DNA from: Microbacterium oxydans
Lineage (GTDB): Bacteria > Actinomycetota > Actinomycetes > Actinomycetales > Microbacteriaceae
DNA length: 64,000 bases
Reading direction: 5' to 3'
NCBI RefSeq assembly: GCF_006540085.1
Contig: NZ_BJOG01000009.1
Location: forward strand, 1-64,000
The notes below the pieces were generated by a model. That model saw only the letters and a program-made list of their open reading frames with translations. It had not been told where the DNA came from and made no database searches. Within the stretch, counting starts at the first letter, position 1; each line of letters starts with the position of its first letter. This document shows, piece after piece, positions 16,501-24,746 of this stretch. The position numbers and the translations under genes were made by a program.

Positions 16501-18730
16501 CGAAGTGCTGCAGGAACTTGGTCGGCAGGCTCTGCGTCCAGATGTTGTCGATGAAACCGTCCCAATTGCGGTTGCCGACCCATCCCTCGGCGTCGACCAG
16601 ACGCTGCTGGCCGAGCAGGGTGTCGTTGTTCCAGACGTCGGCCTGCCCGTTCTGGATGAAGCGCACCATCGTGGAGTTGATGCCCTTGTTGGTCACGCCC
16701 CCGTAGCTGAGGTCGTTCGGCCAGTGCGACCAGACCGTGCTGTCGACGAACTTGTCGCCCCACTCCGTCGCGACCTCGAGGTCCATGCCGTTCAGCTCGT
16801 CCGCGAGCTCCTCGGCGACCCACCCGTTGGAGTAGTACACGTCGATGTAGACGCCGCTGAGGCCGGGGACCTCGTCGCGCAGCTGCTGGAAGCGGTCGAG
16901 CACGCGCCCCGTGCCGAGGTCGGCCTGCTGGTTGATGTAGTACGACTGGTCGAGCCAGTTCCAGCCCGGCTTGTAGGGCGCCGCTCCGTCGATGATCGCG
17001 GAGTCGAACGCGTTCGCCTGCGGATACATCTCCGTGGCGTTGACATGCACGCTCATGTCGGCGTTGAGCTTCGCCCCCTCGTCGACGAGGTTGTTCAGGT
17101 CGGTCAGCCCACCCGCGCGCTCGTTGTAGTTCCCGCCGTAGTCGGTGTTCGCGGAGTCATGGCCTTCGCTGCCGTAGCCCTTGTTGAGCACCCACTGTCC
17201 GAGGCCGTCGGTCTGGTTCGCGATGCGCTTGGTGTTGTCGAGGGTGAGGTCGAAGTAGTTCGTCGCGCTGGAGGCGAAGTTGAACGGGATCCTGCTGACG
17301 ACGCGCTCTGCGACCCGGTCGGCGCCGAGACGCGGGGTGTCGACCTCGCGGTAGCGGATCGCCGCGTCCTGCCAGTCGACCGCCGCGTCACCGTTGCGGT
17401 CGGCGGCGAGGAGCACCGTGACCTTCGGCAGCGCGTAGGTGGTCACGCGGCTGTCGACGGCGGTGGTCGGGTGGATCAGCCAGGCGCTGGATCCGATCTC
17501 AGCGGTGCGTCCCGCCGTCTCGGTCACGCGCGTGGTCAGGCGCGTGTTCCAGGAGGCTGTGCCACCGGATGCCTGCGTCGTCGCGTTGGTGATGACACTG
17601 CCGACGAGCGCACCGTTGCCCAGGAAGGCGAAGGCCGCCCCCTTCTGGCCGGTGGCCGTCGAGGCGTTGACCGCGATGTGCTCGTCGGCGTTCTTCGTGC
17701 TGTCGGGGCTGATCACGGTGCGGTCGAGCGCTGCACCGGCATCCGCGGCGCTCACGGAGAGGAACGCGTTGTCCGGGAGTCCGAGCGTGGTCACGGTGGC
17801 CCCGCCTTCGACAGCGGTGACCTCGAACCCGACGGTCCCGTCCTTCGCGACGCGGATGCTGCTGCGCACGGTCACGTCGATGCCGGTGAGCGTCGACACG
17901 TAGTCGACCCCGGTCGCCGAGGACGTCGAGGTGGTCGTCGACGGATAGGTGGTGCCGTTCACCGACCAGGTCTTCGCGGAGCTGCGCTGGCCGGCGATGC
18001 TCTCCCCGCCCACCCGGTATCCGGTGATGCGGGGGAACTCGGTCGACACGATGGCTGTCGTACCGCCGGCGGCGATCTCGACGGTCTCGTCGGTGTCGGG
18101 CGTCTCCGGTTCGGTGACGATCGGAGGCAGCGGCTCGTCGGAGAGGACCTCGATCTCACCCGCGCCTCCCCCGGTGGTGCCCTGCGCGTCGATCACGAGC
18201 AACGCCACGTAGCGGCCGTCCTTGGCGGAGTCCAGGGTGATGCGCTGCTTCTCGTCGTTCGCCGTCGGTGCGTGCAGCGTCGCCGTTGCCGAGGCCGCTC
18301 CCCATCCGCCGTCGGCCGGAGAGTTGCGCGCGACATCCGCGTCATCGGTCACATAGACCTCCACCGTCTTGGCGGCGACGCCCTGACCCTTCTTGACCGA
18401 GTAGTCGAGGGCCTTCACCGAGAGCGAGCGCTGCAGGTCGACGACGATCCAGTGCGGGAACGGGGCGTTCGCGGAGTACCGCGAGGTCCACTGCGTCGCG
18501 AAATCGCCGTCGAACGCCCCCAGCGCGGTGCCGTCGAGCGACGGCGGCGCCGGATAGGGGTCCGACTCGCTCGAGACCGCGTGCAGGCGATAGTCGGTCT
18601 TGGGCACCGGAACGAGGTCGGCGGCCTGCGCGGCCGTCGCCGGGGTGAGCACACCGCCGATTGCGAGCGCGGTCGCCAGCACGGAGCTGAGAGCGACGGC
18701 GGCGCGGGGCGGTCGGGAAGGTTTCGACAC
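13541..18730 (-). CDS. Secreted, sortase-anchored endo-alpha-N-acetylgalactosaminidase (GH101)
   Basis: Large exo-enzyme of 1729 residues. GH101 enzymes release the Gal-beta-1,3-GalNAc core-1 disaccharide from Ser/Thr of mucin-type glycoproteins. A signal peptide (about 1-37) is followed by a discoidin-like carbohydrate-binding module (40-200). The GH101 catalytic region (about 225-900) has the nucleophile candidate D630 in YIDVYY and the acid/base candidate E656 in ATEWG. Further binding modules follow, with an F5/8-type C domain at about 1337-1477. The C terminus has LATTG (1694-1698), a hydrophobic helix and RRRR, a sortase signal. The GTG start follows GAGAGG. Two LacI-type operators flank its promoter. 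Confidence 0.93.
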   Translation of the reverse strand: MSKPSRPPRAAVALSSVLATALAIGGVLTPATAAQAADLVPVPKTDYRLHAVSSESDPYPAPPSLDGTALGAFDGDFATQWTSRYSANAPFPHWIVVDLQRSLSVKALDYSVKKGQGVAAKTVEVYVTDDADVARNSPADGGWGAASATATLHAPTANDEKQRITLDSAKDGRYVALLVIDAQGTTGGGAGEIEVLSDEPLPPIVTEPETPDTDETVEIAAGGTTAIVSTEFPRITGYRVGGESIAGQRSSAKTWSVNGTTYPSTTTSTSSATGVDYVSTLTGIDVTVRSSIRVAKDGTVGFEVTAVEGGATVTTLGLPDNAFLSVSAADAGAALDRTVISPDSTKNADEHIAVNASTATGQKGAAFAFLGNGALVGSVITNATTQASGGTASWNTRLTTRVTETAGRTAEIGSSAWLIHPTTAVDSRVTTYALPKVTVLLAADRNGDAAVDWQDAAIRYREVDTPRLGADRVAERVVSRIPFNFASSATNYFDLTLDNTKRIANQTDGLGQWVLNKGYGSEGHDSANTDYGGNYNERAGGLTDLNNLVDEGAKLNADMSVHVNATEMYPQANAFDSAIIDGAAPYKPGWNWLDQSYYINQQADLGTGRVLDRFQQLRDEVPGLSGVYIDVYYSNGWVAEELADELNGMDLEVATEWGDKFVDSTVWSHWPNDLSYGGVTNKGINSTMVRFIQNGQADVWNNDTLLGQQRLVDAEGWVGNRNWDGFIDNIWTQSLPTKFLQHFDLLTYEAGAEATLTDGVAVRMDGSTRVVTMDGATVLRGDSYLLPWQSLASNQDAGSPVDADKMYFYSASGGEKTFGLTDAFRGNTTFDVFELGDQGRVKVGTATANGGELTLSGDKGAAYVVVPQGGAQRAAVEYRDAGLDDPGFNSGSLDVWNPQGDVTIERTDLGGAKNESRGDNIAVFGPAASSISQTVTGLTPGQRYAFSAQVQIDPTATRDVSVSVDTGSGAVTRTWNLSPTYNYMRADSKAGQYYQRGSTSFLAPASGEVRVSIGAVAGDAKVRIDNARVTADTTGPFAPGTVYSNDFEGNEVGWGPFVKGDANGIDDPRTSISRRHDPYASSEWRNTAKPFDAGPLAGLAVDTTLNGDHSLMSHSENSGVVYRTDPTLVPLQAGHSYRIGFDYQAGASGAYRWLTGTDAVAGGKVTSTTLSRTGITQALETTPFSQDVIVGCGDYTWVGLERVGGLDVDFVLDDFTVTDLGPTAGGTPCATVSGEAGVLSPGAQTAFTTTFTNSESIAVENIGVQLEVPEGYVVEVADGSSNLFDEVAAGDSVETTWLVTAPAEAAGTTVGIGIAATYLADCDVRTVSTTQEVSVSSRARIPNAQISATASSEETSGEDGAAANMLDGNAGTFWHSRWSSAATSYPHVLTFDLGAAEQVDGISYLRRGANQNGPIKGYEVAVSTDGQAYTPVASGEWKNVAEWQDVDFAETTARYIRVTALSSISGTQFAAVAEMAVYGSSAPRAGHAPATRPADDLSACNPVIDPKLGLDSDTVRAGETVGMALTGFAPRSTVSVWLDGSGLTEATVDAEGALTTRLLIPTNTEVGKHRVIVRDAAGAELASAPLKVKKAKPGKKATVTASIGSVSAGATLTVQLRGFEADALVQLWLHSEPVRIGEVTVSTEGDAVATVTIPASTPAGRHALVATDAQGVELARGDLAVTAAIGSGGSGGNLATTGADGAIWSGAALAALLAMGLGLTLWLRRRRHS

Positions 18731-18810
18731 GTCTTGCCTCTCGATCGGAGCGACGTCGGGAGGAGGGACGCCCCGGTGCGCCGCAATTGGTCATCGACGA
18801 TCCACATCGA

Positions 18811-18879
18811 TGTTTGCGCTATCACTGTAAGCGCACGTGGTCGCCTATATCAAGGCTTTTCGCCAGGCGAGCGCAAACA
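18811..18879 (-). promoter_or_regulatory. GH101 promoter flanked by two LacI operators
   Basis: On the minus strand TTGATA (18848-18853) and TACAGT form a -35/-10 pair with an 18-base spacer. The operator core agcgcaaaca occurs once upstream (18869-18879, as gagcgcaaaca) and once just downstream of the -10 (18811-18820). The downstream site also pairs with agcgca at 18830-18835. Two sites about 55 bases apart permit looping by a tetrameric LacI protein. Confidence 0.72.
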
Positions 18880-18904
18880 TGCCTCGAAGTGCTGCGGCAG
18901 CGAA

Positions 18905-18974
18905 ACCCATTCTCCGCGCCGAGACCCACCCTCACAGCCGCCTGAGACGATGGGTCTCGGCGCGGAGGATGGGT
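18905..18974. repeat. Intergenic palindrome, family B copy 1
   Basis: Arms 18905-18928 and 18951-18974 pair at 23 of 24 positions and enclose a 22-base spacer. The arm reads acccat, ctccgcgcc, gagaccca. It lies just beyond the stop of the GH35 gene, so it may end that transcript. A second element with the same arm length, spacer length and sequence occurs at 61205-61274. Confidence 0.85.
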
Positions 18975-18995
18975 CTCGGAGCAGCAGCAGAGCGG

Positions 18996-20816
18996 TCAGG
19001 AGCCGATGAACTCCTCGGTCTCGCCGAAGGAGGGCTGCTCGCGGATCTCGACCGTCGCGCCGAGTCCGTCGGTGTCGAGCACCACGATCTCGTTGCGGCC
19101 CGTCCGCCACAGCGGCGCCGGTGCGTACAGCGTCTCCTGCGGTCCGATCTTCCAGTACCGGCCGAGGAGGAATCCGTTCAACCAGACCATGCCCTTCGAG
19201 CCGTCGGGAAATGCGAGCCAGGCGTCGAGCGGTTCGGCGATATCGAACGAGGCCACGGCGACCCCGTCGGCGGCGGGGTCGGCGGAAGGAGAGGTCGCCG
19301 CAGGAGCGTCGTGCGGGATCAGTCGATGCGTCCACCCGTTGACCAGTCGGCGACCGATCATCACGCCACGCATGATGCCCTTGCCCTCGCCGGTGTAGGG
19401 GCCGTAGTTGATGCGACCCAGGCTCTCGACGACGATGACGAGCCGGCCGACGCCACCTTCGCGCGGCAGGGGCAGAGACGTCTCGCCATCACGCTCGAGC
19501 ACGCCGAGCCGAGCGCCGTCGAGGAACACCACTGCCCGGTCGTGCAGTCCGTCGACAGTGAGCGTCGCATCGGCGGGGAAGGACACGTCGGCCTCGTAGG
19601 CGACGAGCCCGTCTTCGGCGCCGAGCTCTTCGAAGGTGCGTGGTCGCGGCGAGACCTCGCCTGACGTGGGAAGCGAGGAGACCAGCTCGCTCAGGGAGGA
19701 GCGACGGTCGAGCGCTGCGGTCGCCGCACCCTGCCGCCGCGGCGCCGCGGGCACAGGCGGAAGAGCAGCTGCATGGAAGGGCGCGAACATCGCTCGGAGC
19801 GCATGGAACTTCTCGTCGAGGGTGCCGTCTTCGCCGATCGGCGCATCCGAGTCGTAGCTGGTGACGGTCGGCTGCAGCACCTGATCGTGGTTCGCACCGT
19901 TCCAGAGGCCGAAGTTGGTGCCGCCGTGCGCCATGTAGAGACTCACGGATCCGCCCGCACGCAGCAGCTCCTCGATGGTGCCGCCGGCACTCGCGGCCGA
20001 ACGCACGTGGTGCCGCTCCCCCCAGTGGTCGAACCACCCGCCCCACAGCTCACTGCACATGAGCGCGTCGCCGTGACGACGCAGCTCCACCGCCTTCGCG
20101 ACACCGGTGCCGAAAGTGAATGTCGCCATGGCCCCAGGCACACTGCCGTGCTCGATCATGTCGCTCGTGATGCCGTCGGCGGTCGTGAGCATCTCGACCA
20201 TCCCGCGGCGGCGCAGTCCGTCACGCAGATGCGCGAGGTAGGCGGGATCGCTGCCGAACGACCCGTACTCGTTCTCGACCTGAATCGCGACGACGGGTCC
20301 GCCGTGGGCAGCCTGCAGCGGGACGAGGCGGGGGATCAGCTCGTCGTACCAGGCGTCGACGGCCGCGAGGAAGTCGGCATCGCTCGTGCGCAGAGCAGCC
20401 ACGCGGCCGGACAGCCAGAACGGGATGCCGCCGTTGGACCATTCCGCGCAGATGTAGGGGCTCGGCCGCAGGAAGACATCCAGGCCCACCTCTCCGGCGA
20501 GGCGGATGAAACGCTCGATGTCGCGCCAGCCGTCGAAGCGCACATCGCCCTCGACGCGTTCGTGGAAGTTCCACGCGACATACGTGTCGACCGTGTTCGC
20601 GCCCATCGCGGCGAGGCGGCGGAGGCGGTCCTCCCACTGGTCGGGATGCACCCGGAAGTAGTGGATCGAACCGGCGATGATGCGGTGCGCGACGCCGTCG
20701 CGAAGGATCTCCCCGTCGCGCCAGGACAGGGCGGGAGCGCCGATCGGCGGCACGGCGGCCCGAGTGTCGACGGCAACGGACGCGGCGTCGACAGCCGAGG
20801 CGAGAAGGTCAGGCAT
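18996..20816 (-). CDS. Beta-galactosidase (GH35)
   Basis: Predicted cytoplasmic enzyme of 606 residues, no signal peptide. It has the GH35 TIM barrel with RPSPYICAEWSNGGIPFWL, acid/base E183 in the ENEYG motif and nucleophile E256 in CSELWGGWFDHWG. A C-terminal jelly-roll part includes YTGEGKGIMRGVMIG and PKGMVWLNG-like segments. It probably removes terminal beta-galactose from imported oligosaccharides. Together with GH101 and the ABC importer it would complete core-1 O-glycan use. ATG 20816 is chosen because TTGGAG precedes it; an ATG at 20846 overlaps the operator. Confidence 0.92.
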   Translation of the reverse strand: MPDLLASAVDAASVAVDTRAAVPPIGAPALSWRDGEILRDGVAHRIIAGSIHYFRVHPDQWEDRLRRLAAMGANTVDTYVAWNFHERVEGDVRFDGWRDIERFIRLAGEVGLDVFLRPSPYICAEWSNGGIPFWLSGRVAALRTSDADFLAAVDAWYDELIPRLVPLQAAHGGPVVAIQVENEYGSFGSDPAYLAHLRDGLRRRGMVEMLTTADGITSDMIEHGSVPGAMATFTFGTGVAKAVELRRHGDALMCSELWGGWFDHWGERHHVRSAASAGGTIEELLRAGGSVSLYMAHGGTNFGLWNGANHDQVLQPTVTSYDSDAPIGEDGTLDEKFHALRAMFAPFHAAALPPVPAAPRRQGAATAALDRRSSLSELVSSLPTSGEVSPRPRTFEELGAEDGLVAYEADVSFPADATLTVDGLHDRAVVFLDGARLGVLERDGETSLPLPREGGVGRLVIVVESLGRINYGPYTGEGKGIMRGVMIGRRLVNGWTHRLIPHDAPAATSPSADPAADGVAVASFDIAEPLDAWLAFPDGSKGMVWLNGFLLGRYWKIGPQETLYAPAPLWRTGRNEIVVLDTDGLGATVEIREQPSFGETEEFIGS

Positions 20817-20833
20817 AGCGCTCCAAGTACGAG

Positions 20834-20852
20834 TGTTTGCGTTCACATTATC
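20834..20852 (-). promoter_or_regulatory. LacI operator and -10 element of the GH35 gene
   Basis: Minus-strand GATAAT (20847-20852) is followed directly by GTGAACGCAAACA (20834-20846), the fourth copy of the CGCAAACA operator core in the locus. A repressor here would block initiation of the GH35 gene, and may also affect the divergent LacI gene 60 bases away. Confidence 0.75.
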
Positions 20853-20910
20853 GCATCACGATACTCCGCGCCTCCTGGATTCACGCCGATTGATCGCTAC
20901 CATTGAGCAC

Positions 20911-21945
20911 ATGTCACCTCGTCGCCCGAGAGACGACCGCGCCCCCAGCCAGGTCGATGTCGCCCAGCTTGCCGGTGTCTCCACACAGACCGTCTCCCGC
21001 GTCATGTCGGGGCAGGACAACGTGCGCCCCGACACCGCCAGGCGCGTGCTGGCAGCGGTCGAGGAACTCGGCTACCGGGTGCACGCCGCTGCCGCCTCGC
21101 TGGCGTCCGGTCGCACACGCGTGCTGGGTGTGATCGTCGTCTCCACCGACCGCTACTCGTCGGCAGCGCTCGGCGTCGGCATCCAACAGGCGGCGGCGGC
21201 TAACGGATACACGGTCTCGACCGCAGCCGTCGCCGATCACGCGTCGGCCGAGGCCTTCCTCGAAGCCTTCGACCGACTCGAGCGCCAGGGAGCCGAGGGC
21301 ATCATCCTCGGAGTGCCGCTCGAACTCGAGAGCCCGGCCATGAGGGCGCGCACCGAGCGCACGCCCGCGACCCGCAGCGAGCGCACCTCTCTCGAAGAGG
21401 ATGCACCGCTCGCCGTCGATCAGCGCGCGATCGCCCGCCTCGCGGTCGAGCATCTCCTCGACCTCGGCCACAAGACCGTGTGGCACGTGTCGGGCGACGA
21501 CTACTGGACCGAGACGCAGCAGCGCAGCGAGGCGTGGGAGCAGACGCTCCGCGACCGCGGGATCGTGCCCCCGCCGCTGATCCCCGCCGACTGGACACCC
21601 GAGTCGGGCTACCGCGCCGGTCGGACGATCGCCGCCATCCCCGAGGCCACGGCCGTGTTCGTCAGCAGCGACGAGATGGCGTTCGGCCTGATCCGCGCGC
21701 TGCATGAGGCCGGACGCAGCGTTCCCGACGACGTCTCGGTGGTGAGCGTCGACGACATCGCCCTCGCCGCCTACGCCTCCCCGGCACTCACGACCGTCCG
21801 CCAGCCCTTCGAGGCCATGGGTCGCGCGGCGGCGCTCCGGGTGATCGCGCAGATCGAGGGCCATGAGGCGGTGGGCGAGATGCCCTCCACCGATCCTCAG
21901 CTCATCGTGCGCTCGTCGACGGCCCCGCCGCGGTCGGTGAGCTGA
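20911..21945 (+). CDS. LacI-family transcriptional regulator
   Basis: Regulator of 344 residues. The N-terminal helix-turn-helix with hinge (about 14-66) includes VDVAQLAGVSTQTVSRVMSG. The periplasmic-binding-protein-like effector domain (about 68-335) ends with SVVSVDDIALAAYASPALTTV. It is divergent from the GH35 gene and is the obvious candidate reader of the four CGCAAACA sites in the locus. The effector is probably galactose, GalNAc or a core-1 sugar, by context only. The ATG at 20911 has a poor ribosome site. Confidence 0.92.
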   Translation: MSPRRPRDDRAPSQVDVAQLAGVSTQTVSRVMSGQDNVRPDTARRVLAAVEELGYRVHAAAASLASGRTRVLGVIVVSTDRYSSAALGVGIQQAAAANGYTVSTAAVADHASAEAFLEAFDRLERQGAEGIILGVPLELESPAMRARTERTPATRSERTSLEEDAPLAVDQRAIARLAVEHLLDLGHKTVWHVSGDDYWTETQQRSEAWEQTLRDRGIVPPPLIPADWTPESGYRAGRTIAAIPEATAVFVSSDEMAFGLIRALHEAGRSVPDDVSVVSVDDIALAAYASPALTTVRQPFEAMGRAAALRVIAQIEGHEAVGEMPSTDPQLIVRSSTAPPRSVS

Positions 21946-21954
21946 TCGAGCGCA

Positions 21955-23271
21955 TCACCAGCGCCCGTGCCGGCGCTCCCACTCGTCCTCGACCGTGCGC
22001 CGACGACCTGCGACGATGCCCGCGGGGATGGAGGCCACGAGCACTCCCGCGACGACCAGCAGCGGAACCTGCCAGCCCGCGGTGGTCTCGTGGAGGAGCC
22101 CGACGAGCAGCGGGAAGGTCGCCGCGATCCCGTAGCCGATGCTCTGCACGAAACCGCTCAGCGCCACGGCGCTCTCCGGTGTGCGGGCGCGGATGCTCAG
22201 CAGCACGAGACTGAGCGGGAACATGATGGCCGTGAGGCCGAAGATCGCCACCCAGAGCGGCAGAGCGACGGTCGGGAAGAGCAGCAGTCCGAGAAGGCCG
22301 ACCAGTCCCGCCGCCACTGCCACGAAGAACAGGGGCCTGGTGGCCTGGAAACGCACCACGAGCACGGGGACGAGCATCGAACACGGCAGACCCACCAGAG
22401 CGAACAGCGACAGCAGGAACCCTGCCGTGGCCGGGGTGACGCCGCCGATGTCGACGAGCATGGTGGGCAGCCACGCGAAAGCGACGTACGCCATGGTGGA
22501 CGAGGTGCCGAACACGAGAGCGAGCGACCAGGCCAGCGGCAGCCGCCACAGCCGCCCGAACGCCTTCGGGTTGGCGGACTGGGTCGTGATGGGTCCGGTG
22601 GATGCGGCCACCGCGTCGCGGACGTCGTCCACGCCGTCGGTCGGATCCGGGACAAGCAGCTCCGTGGTCATCGCGCGGTCGTCGGGCTCGGAGCGTGAAC
22701 GCACCAGCAGCGTGATCCAGGGAACCAGAGCGAGAGCGGCCACCACACCCCACATGCCGAGCGACACCCGCCAGCCGAGACTGTCGGCGACGGGAACCGC
22801 GACCAGAGGTGGCAGGAACGTCGAGACGGCGAGCGTGGTCGAGTAGGCCGTCATCATGACGCCGAGACGGTCCGCGAAGTACTTCTTGACCAACGGCGGC
22901 AGCAGCACGTTGCCGGAACCGACACCCGCGAACACGAGAGCGGTGGCCGCGAGCAGGCTCGTCGAGTCCTGCGCGACGCCGCGCAGGAGCATGCCGGCCG
23001 CCATCAGCGTGATCGCGGCGACGGCCATCCGCTCCAGACCGAACCGCCGCTCGAACAGGGGCGTGAGCAGACCGAAGATCGCGAAGCACACCGGAGGCGC
23101 GGCACCGATCAGACCGATCACGACGGGCGAGACCGGGAAGTCCGCGGCGACGTGATCGATGACCGGCGACAGGGAGGCGACCGCGGAACGCAGCGAGAAC
23201 GCCACCAGGACGATCCCCACGAGTGCGAGAGCCCGACCCTGCCACAGCGGTCGTGCGCTCGGCATCGTCAT
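21955..23271 (-). CDS. MFS transporter, CynX/NimT-like
   Basis: Membrane carrier of 438 residues with about twelve helices and a central cytoplasmic loop (about 195-235) rich in Asp and Arg. LRSAVASLSPVIDHV near the N terminus and GVGSGNVLLPPLVKKYFADR around 110-130 resemble the cyanate/nitroimidazole transporter (CP) family. Substrate unknown. The start (MTMPSARP) overlaps the purF stop by four bases (ATGA), so it is translationally coupled to purF. A link to purine metabolism is possible but unproven. It converges on the LacI gene with nine bases between. Confidence 0.85.
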   Translation of the reverse strand: MTMPSARPLWQGRALALVGIVLVAFSLRSAVASLSPVIDHVAADFPVSPVVIGLIGAAPPVCFAIFGLLTPLFERRFGLERMAVAAITLMAAGMLLRGVAQDSTSLLAATALVFAGVGSGNVLLPPLVKKYFADRLGVMMTAYSTTLAVSTFLPPLVAVPVADSLGWRVSLGMWGVVAALALVPWITLLVRSRSEPDDRAMTTELLVPDPTDGVDDVRDAVAASTGPITTQSANPKAFGRLWRLPLAWSLALVFGTSSTMAYVAFAWLPTMLVDIGGVTPATAGFLLSLFALVGLPCSMLVPVLVVRFQATRPLFFVAVAAGLVGLLGLLLFPTVALPLWVAIFGLTAIMFPLSLVLLSIRARTPESAVALSGFVQSIGYGIAATFPLLVGLLHETTAGWQVPLLVVAGVLVASIPAGIVAGRRRTVEDEWERRHGRW

Positions 23272-24740
23272 GAAGTCTGCGACCCCTCCACCCAGGCGAG
23301 ATACTCGTCGGAGACCGTGCCGGTCACATATCGGCCGTCGAAGCAGCTCATGTCGAGATCCGTGAGCACGGAACCCTCGGTGATCGCGGCCTTGAGGTCT
23401 TCGACCTCCTGATACACGAGATGGTCGCAGCCGAGCTCGTCGGCGATCTCGGGGATCGTGCGTCCGTGGGCGATGAGCTCGTGACGGGACGGCATGTTGA
23501 TCCCGTAGACGTGCGGGTGCCGCACGGGCGGTGCTGCCGACGCGAAGGTGACGGAGGCGGCTCCGGCATCCCGCGCCATCTGGATGATCTCCTTGGAGGT
23601 CGTTCCCCGCACGATCGAGTCGTCGATGAGGAGCACGTTCTTGCCCTGGAACTCGGTCGACATCGCGTTGAGCTTCTGGCGGACGCTCTTCTTGCGCACC
23701 GCCTGCCCCGGCATGATGAAGGTGCGGCCGACGTAGCGGTTCTTGTAGAAGCCCTCGCGGTACTCGATGCCGAGCTTGCGGGCGACCTCCATCGCGGCGG
23801 GGCGCGAGGAGTCGGGGATCGGCATGACCACGTCGATCTTGTCCATCGGCACATGCTTGGCGATCGTGTCGGCGAGCTTGTCGCCCATGCGCAGACGCGA
23901 CTCGTAGACGGAGATGCCGTTCATGACGGAGTCGGGGCGGGCGAGGTAGACGTACTCGAACGCGCAGGGCGCGAGCGTCGCGGCGGTGGCGCACTGCTGG
24001 GAGAACAGCTCGCCGTCGTTGGTGATGAAGACGGCCTCACCGGGCTCGACCTCGCGCACGACCTCGTAGTCGCCGTTCTCGAGCACCAGCGACTCGCTCG
24101 CGACGACCCACTCGTCCTTGCCCTCGGCCCCTGGGACGGTCGAAGGACGACGGCCCAGGATCAGCGGGCGGATGCCGAAGGGGTCACGGAAGGCGAGCAG
24201 ACCGTATCCGGCGATCACCGCGATCACCGCATAGGCGCCCTCGATGCGCTCGTGCGTGCGGGCGACGGCCTCGAACACCCGCTCGGGGTCGAGGTCGACG
24301 GTCGAGGTGGTGTTCTGCAGCTCACCCGCGAGCACGTTGAGCAGCAGCTCGGTGTCGCTCGAGGAGTTCAGGTGGCGACGGTCGCGCTTGGCCATGTCGG
24401 CCGTGAGCTCACGCGTGTTGGTGAGGTTGCCGTTGTGGATGAGGATGATGCCGTACGGCGCGTTCACGTAGAACGGCTGCATCTCCTCCTCGTTCGAGGC
24501 CGTGCCCTTGGTGGCATAGCGCACATGACCCAGACCCACGTTGCCGAGCAGGGCGCGCATGTCTCGGGTGCGGAAGGCCTCGCGGACCATGCCCTGTGCC
24601 TTGGCGTTGTGCATCACGCCGTTCGCCTCGGCGGTCGCGATGCCCGTCGCATCCTGGCCGCGATGCTGCAGCAGCAGGAGTGCGTCGTAGATGTCCTGAT
24701 TGACCGGGGCAGAGCCCACCATTCCGACGATGCCGCACAT
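23268..24740 (-). CDS. purF: Amidophosphoribosyltransferase
   Basis: First committed enzyme of purine synthesis, converting PRPP and glutamine to phosphoribosylamine; 490 residues. The catalytic Cys2 opens an Ntn glutaminase domain (MCGIVGMVG). The PRPP-binding motif VLLIDDSIVRGTTSKEI lies at about 365-381 in the phosphoribosyltransferase domain. The start follows the purM stop by six bases, so purM-purF-MFS form one operon transcribed leftwards. Confidence 0.97.
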   Translation of the reverse strand: MCGIVGMVGSAPVNQDIYDALLLLQHRGQDATGIATAEANGVMHNAKAQGMVREAFRTRDMRALLGNVGLGHVRYATKGTASNEEEMQPFYVNAPYGIILIHNGNLTNTRELTADMAKRDRRHLNSSSDTELLLNVLAGELQNTTSTVDLDPERVFEAVARTHERIEGAYAVIAVIAGYGLLAFRDPFGIRPLILGRRPSTVPGAEGKDEWVVASESLVLENGDYEVVREVEPGEAVFITNDGELFSQQCATAATLAPCAFEYVYLARPDSVMNGISVYESRLRMGDKLADTIAKHVPMDKIDVVMPIPDSSRPAAMEVARKLGIEYREGFYKNRYVGRTFIMPGQAVRKKSVRQKLNAMSTEFQGKNVLLIDDSIVRGTTSKEIIQMARDAGAASVTFASAAPPVRHPHVYGINMPSRHELIAHGRTIPEIADELGCDHLVYQEVEDLKAAITEGSVLTDLDMSCFDGRYVTGTVSDEYLAWVEGSQTS

Positions 24741-24746
24741 GGGCTC

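Noticed and set aside
13841..19009. Very long open frame (over 1700 codons) on the plus strand opposite the GH101 gene
   Set aside because: It is a GC-driven antisense shadow: no ribosome site or domain, and an Arg/Asp/Val-rich composition typical of complements of high-GC genes.
21955..23994. MFS transporter with a long N-terminal extension
   Set aside because: The extension is an out-of-frame reading of purF; the ATG at 23271 overlapping the purF stop gives a normal transporter.
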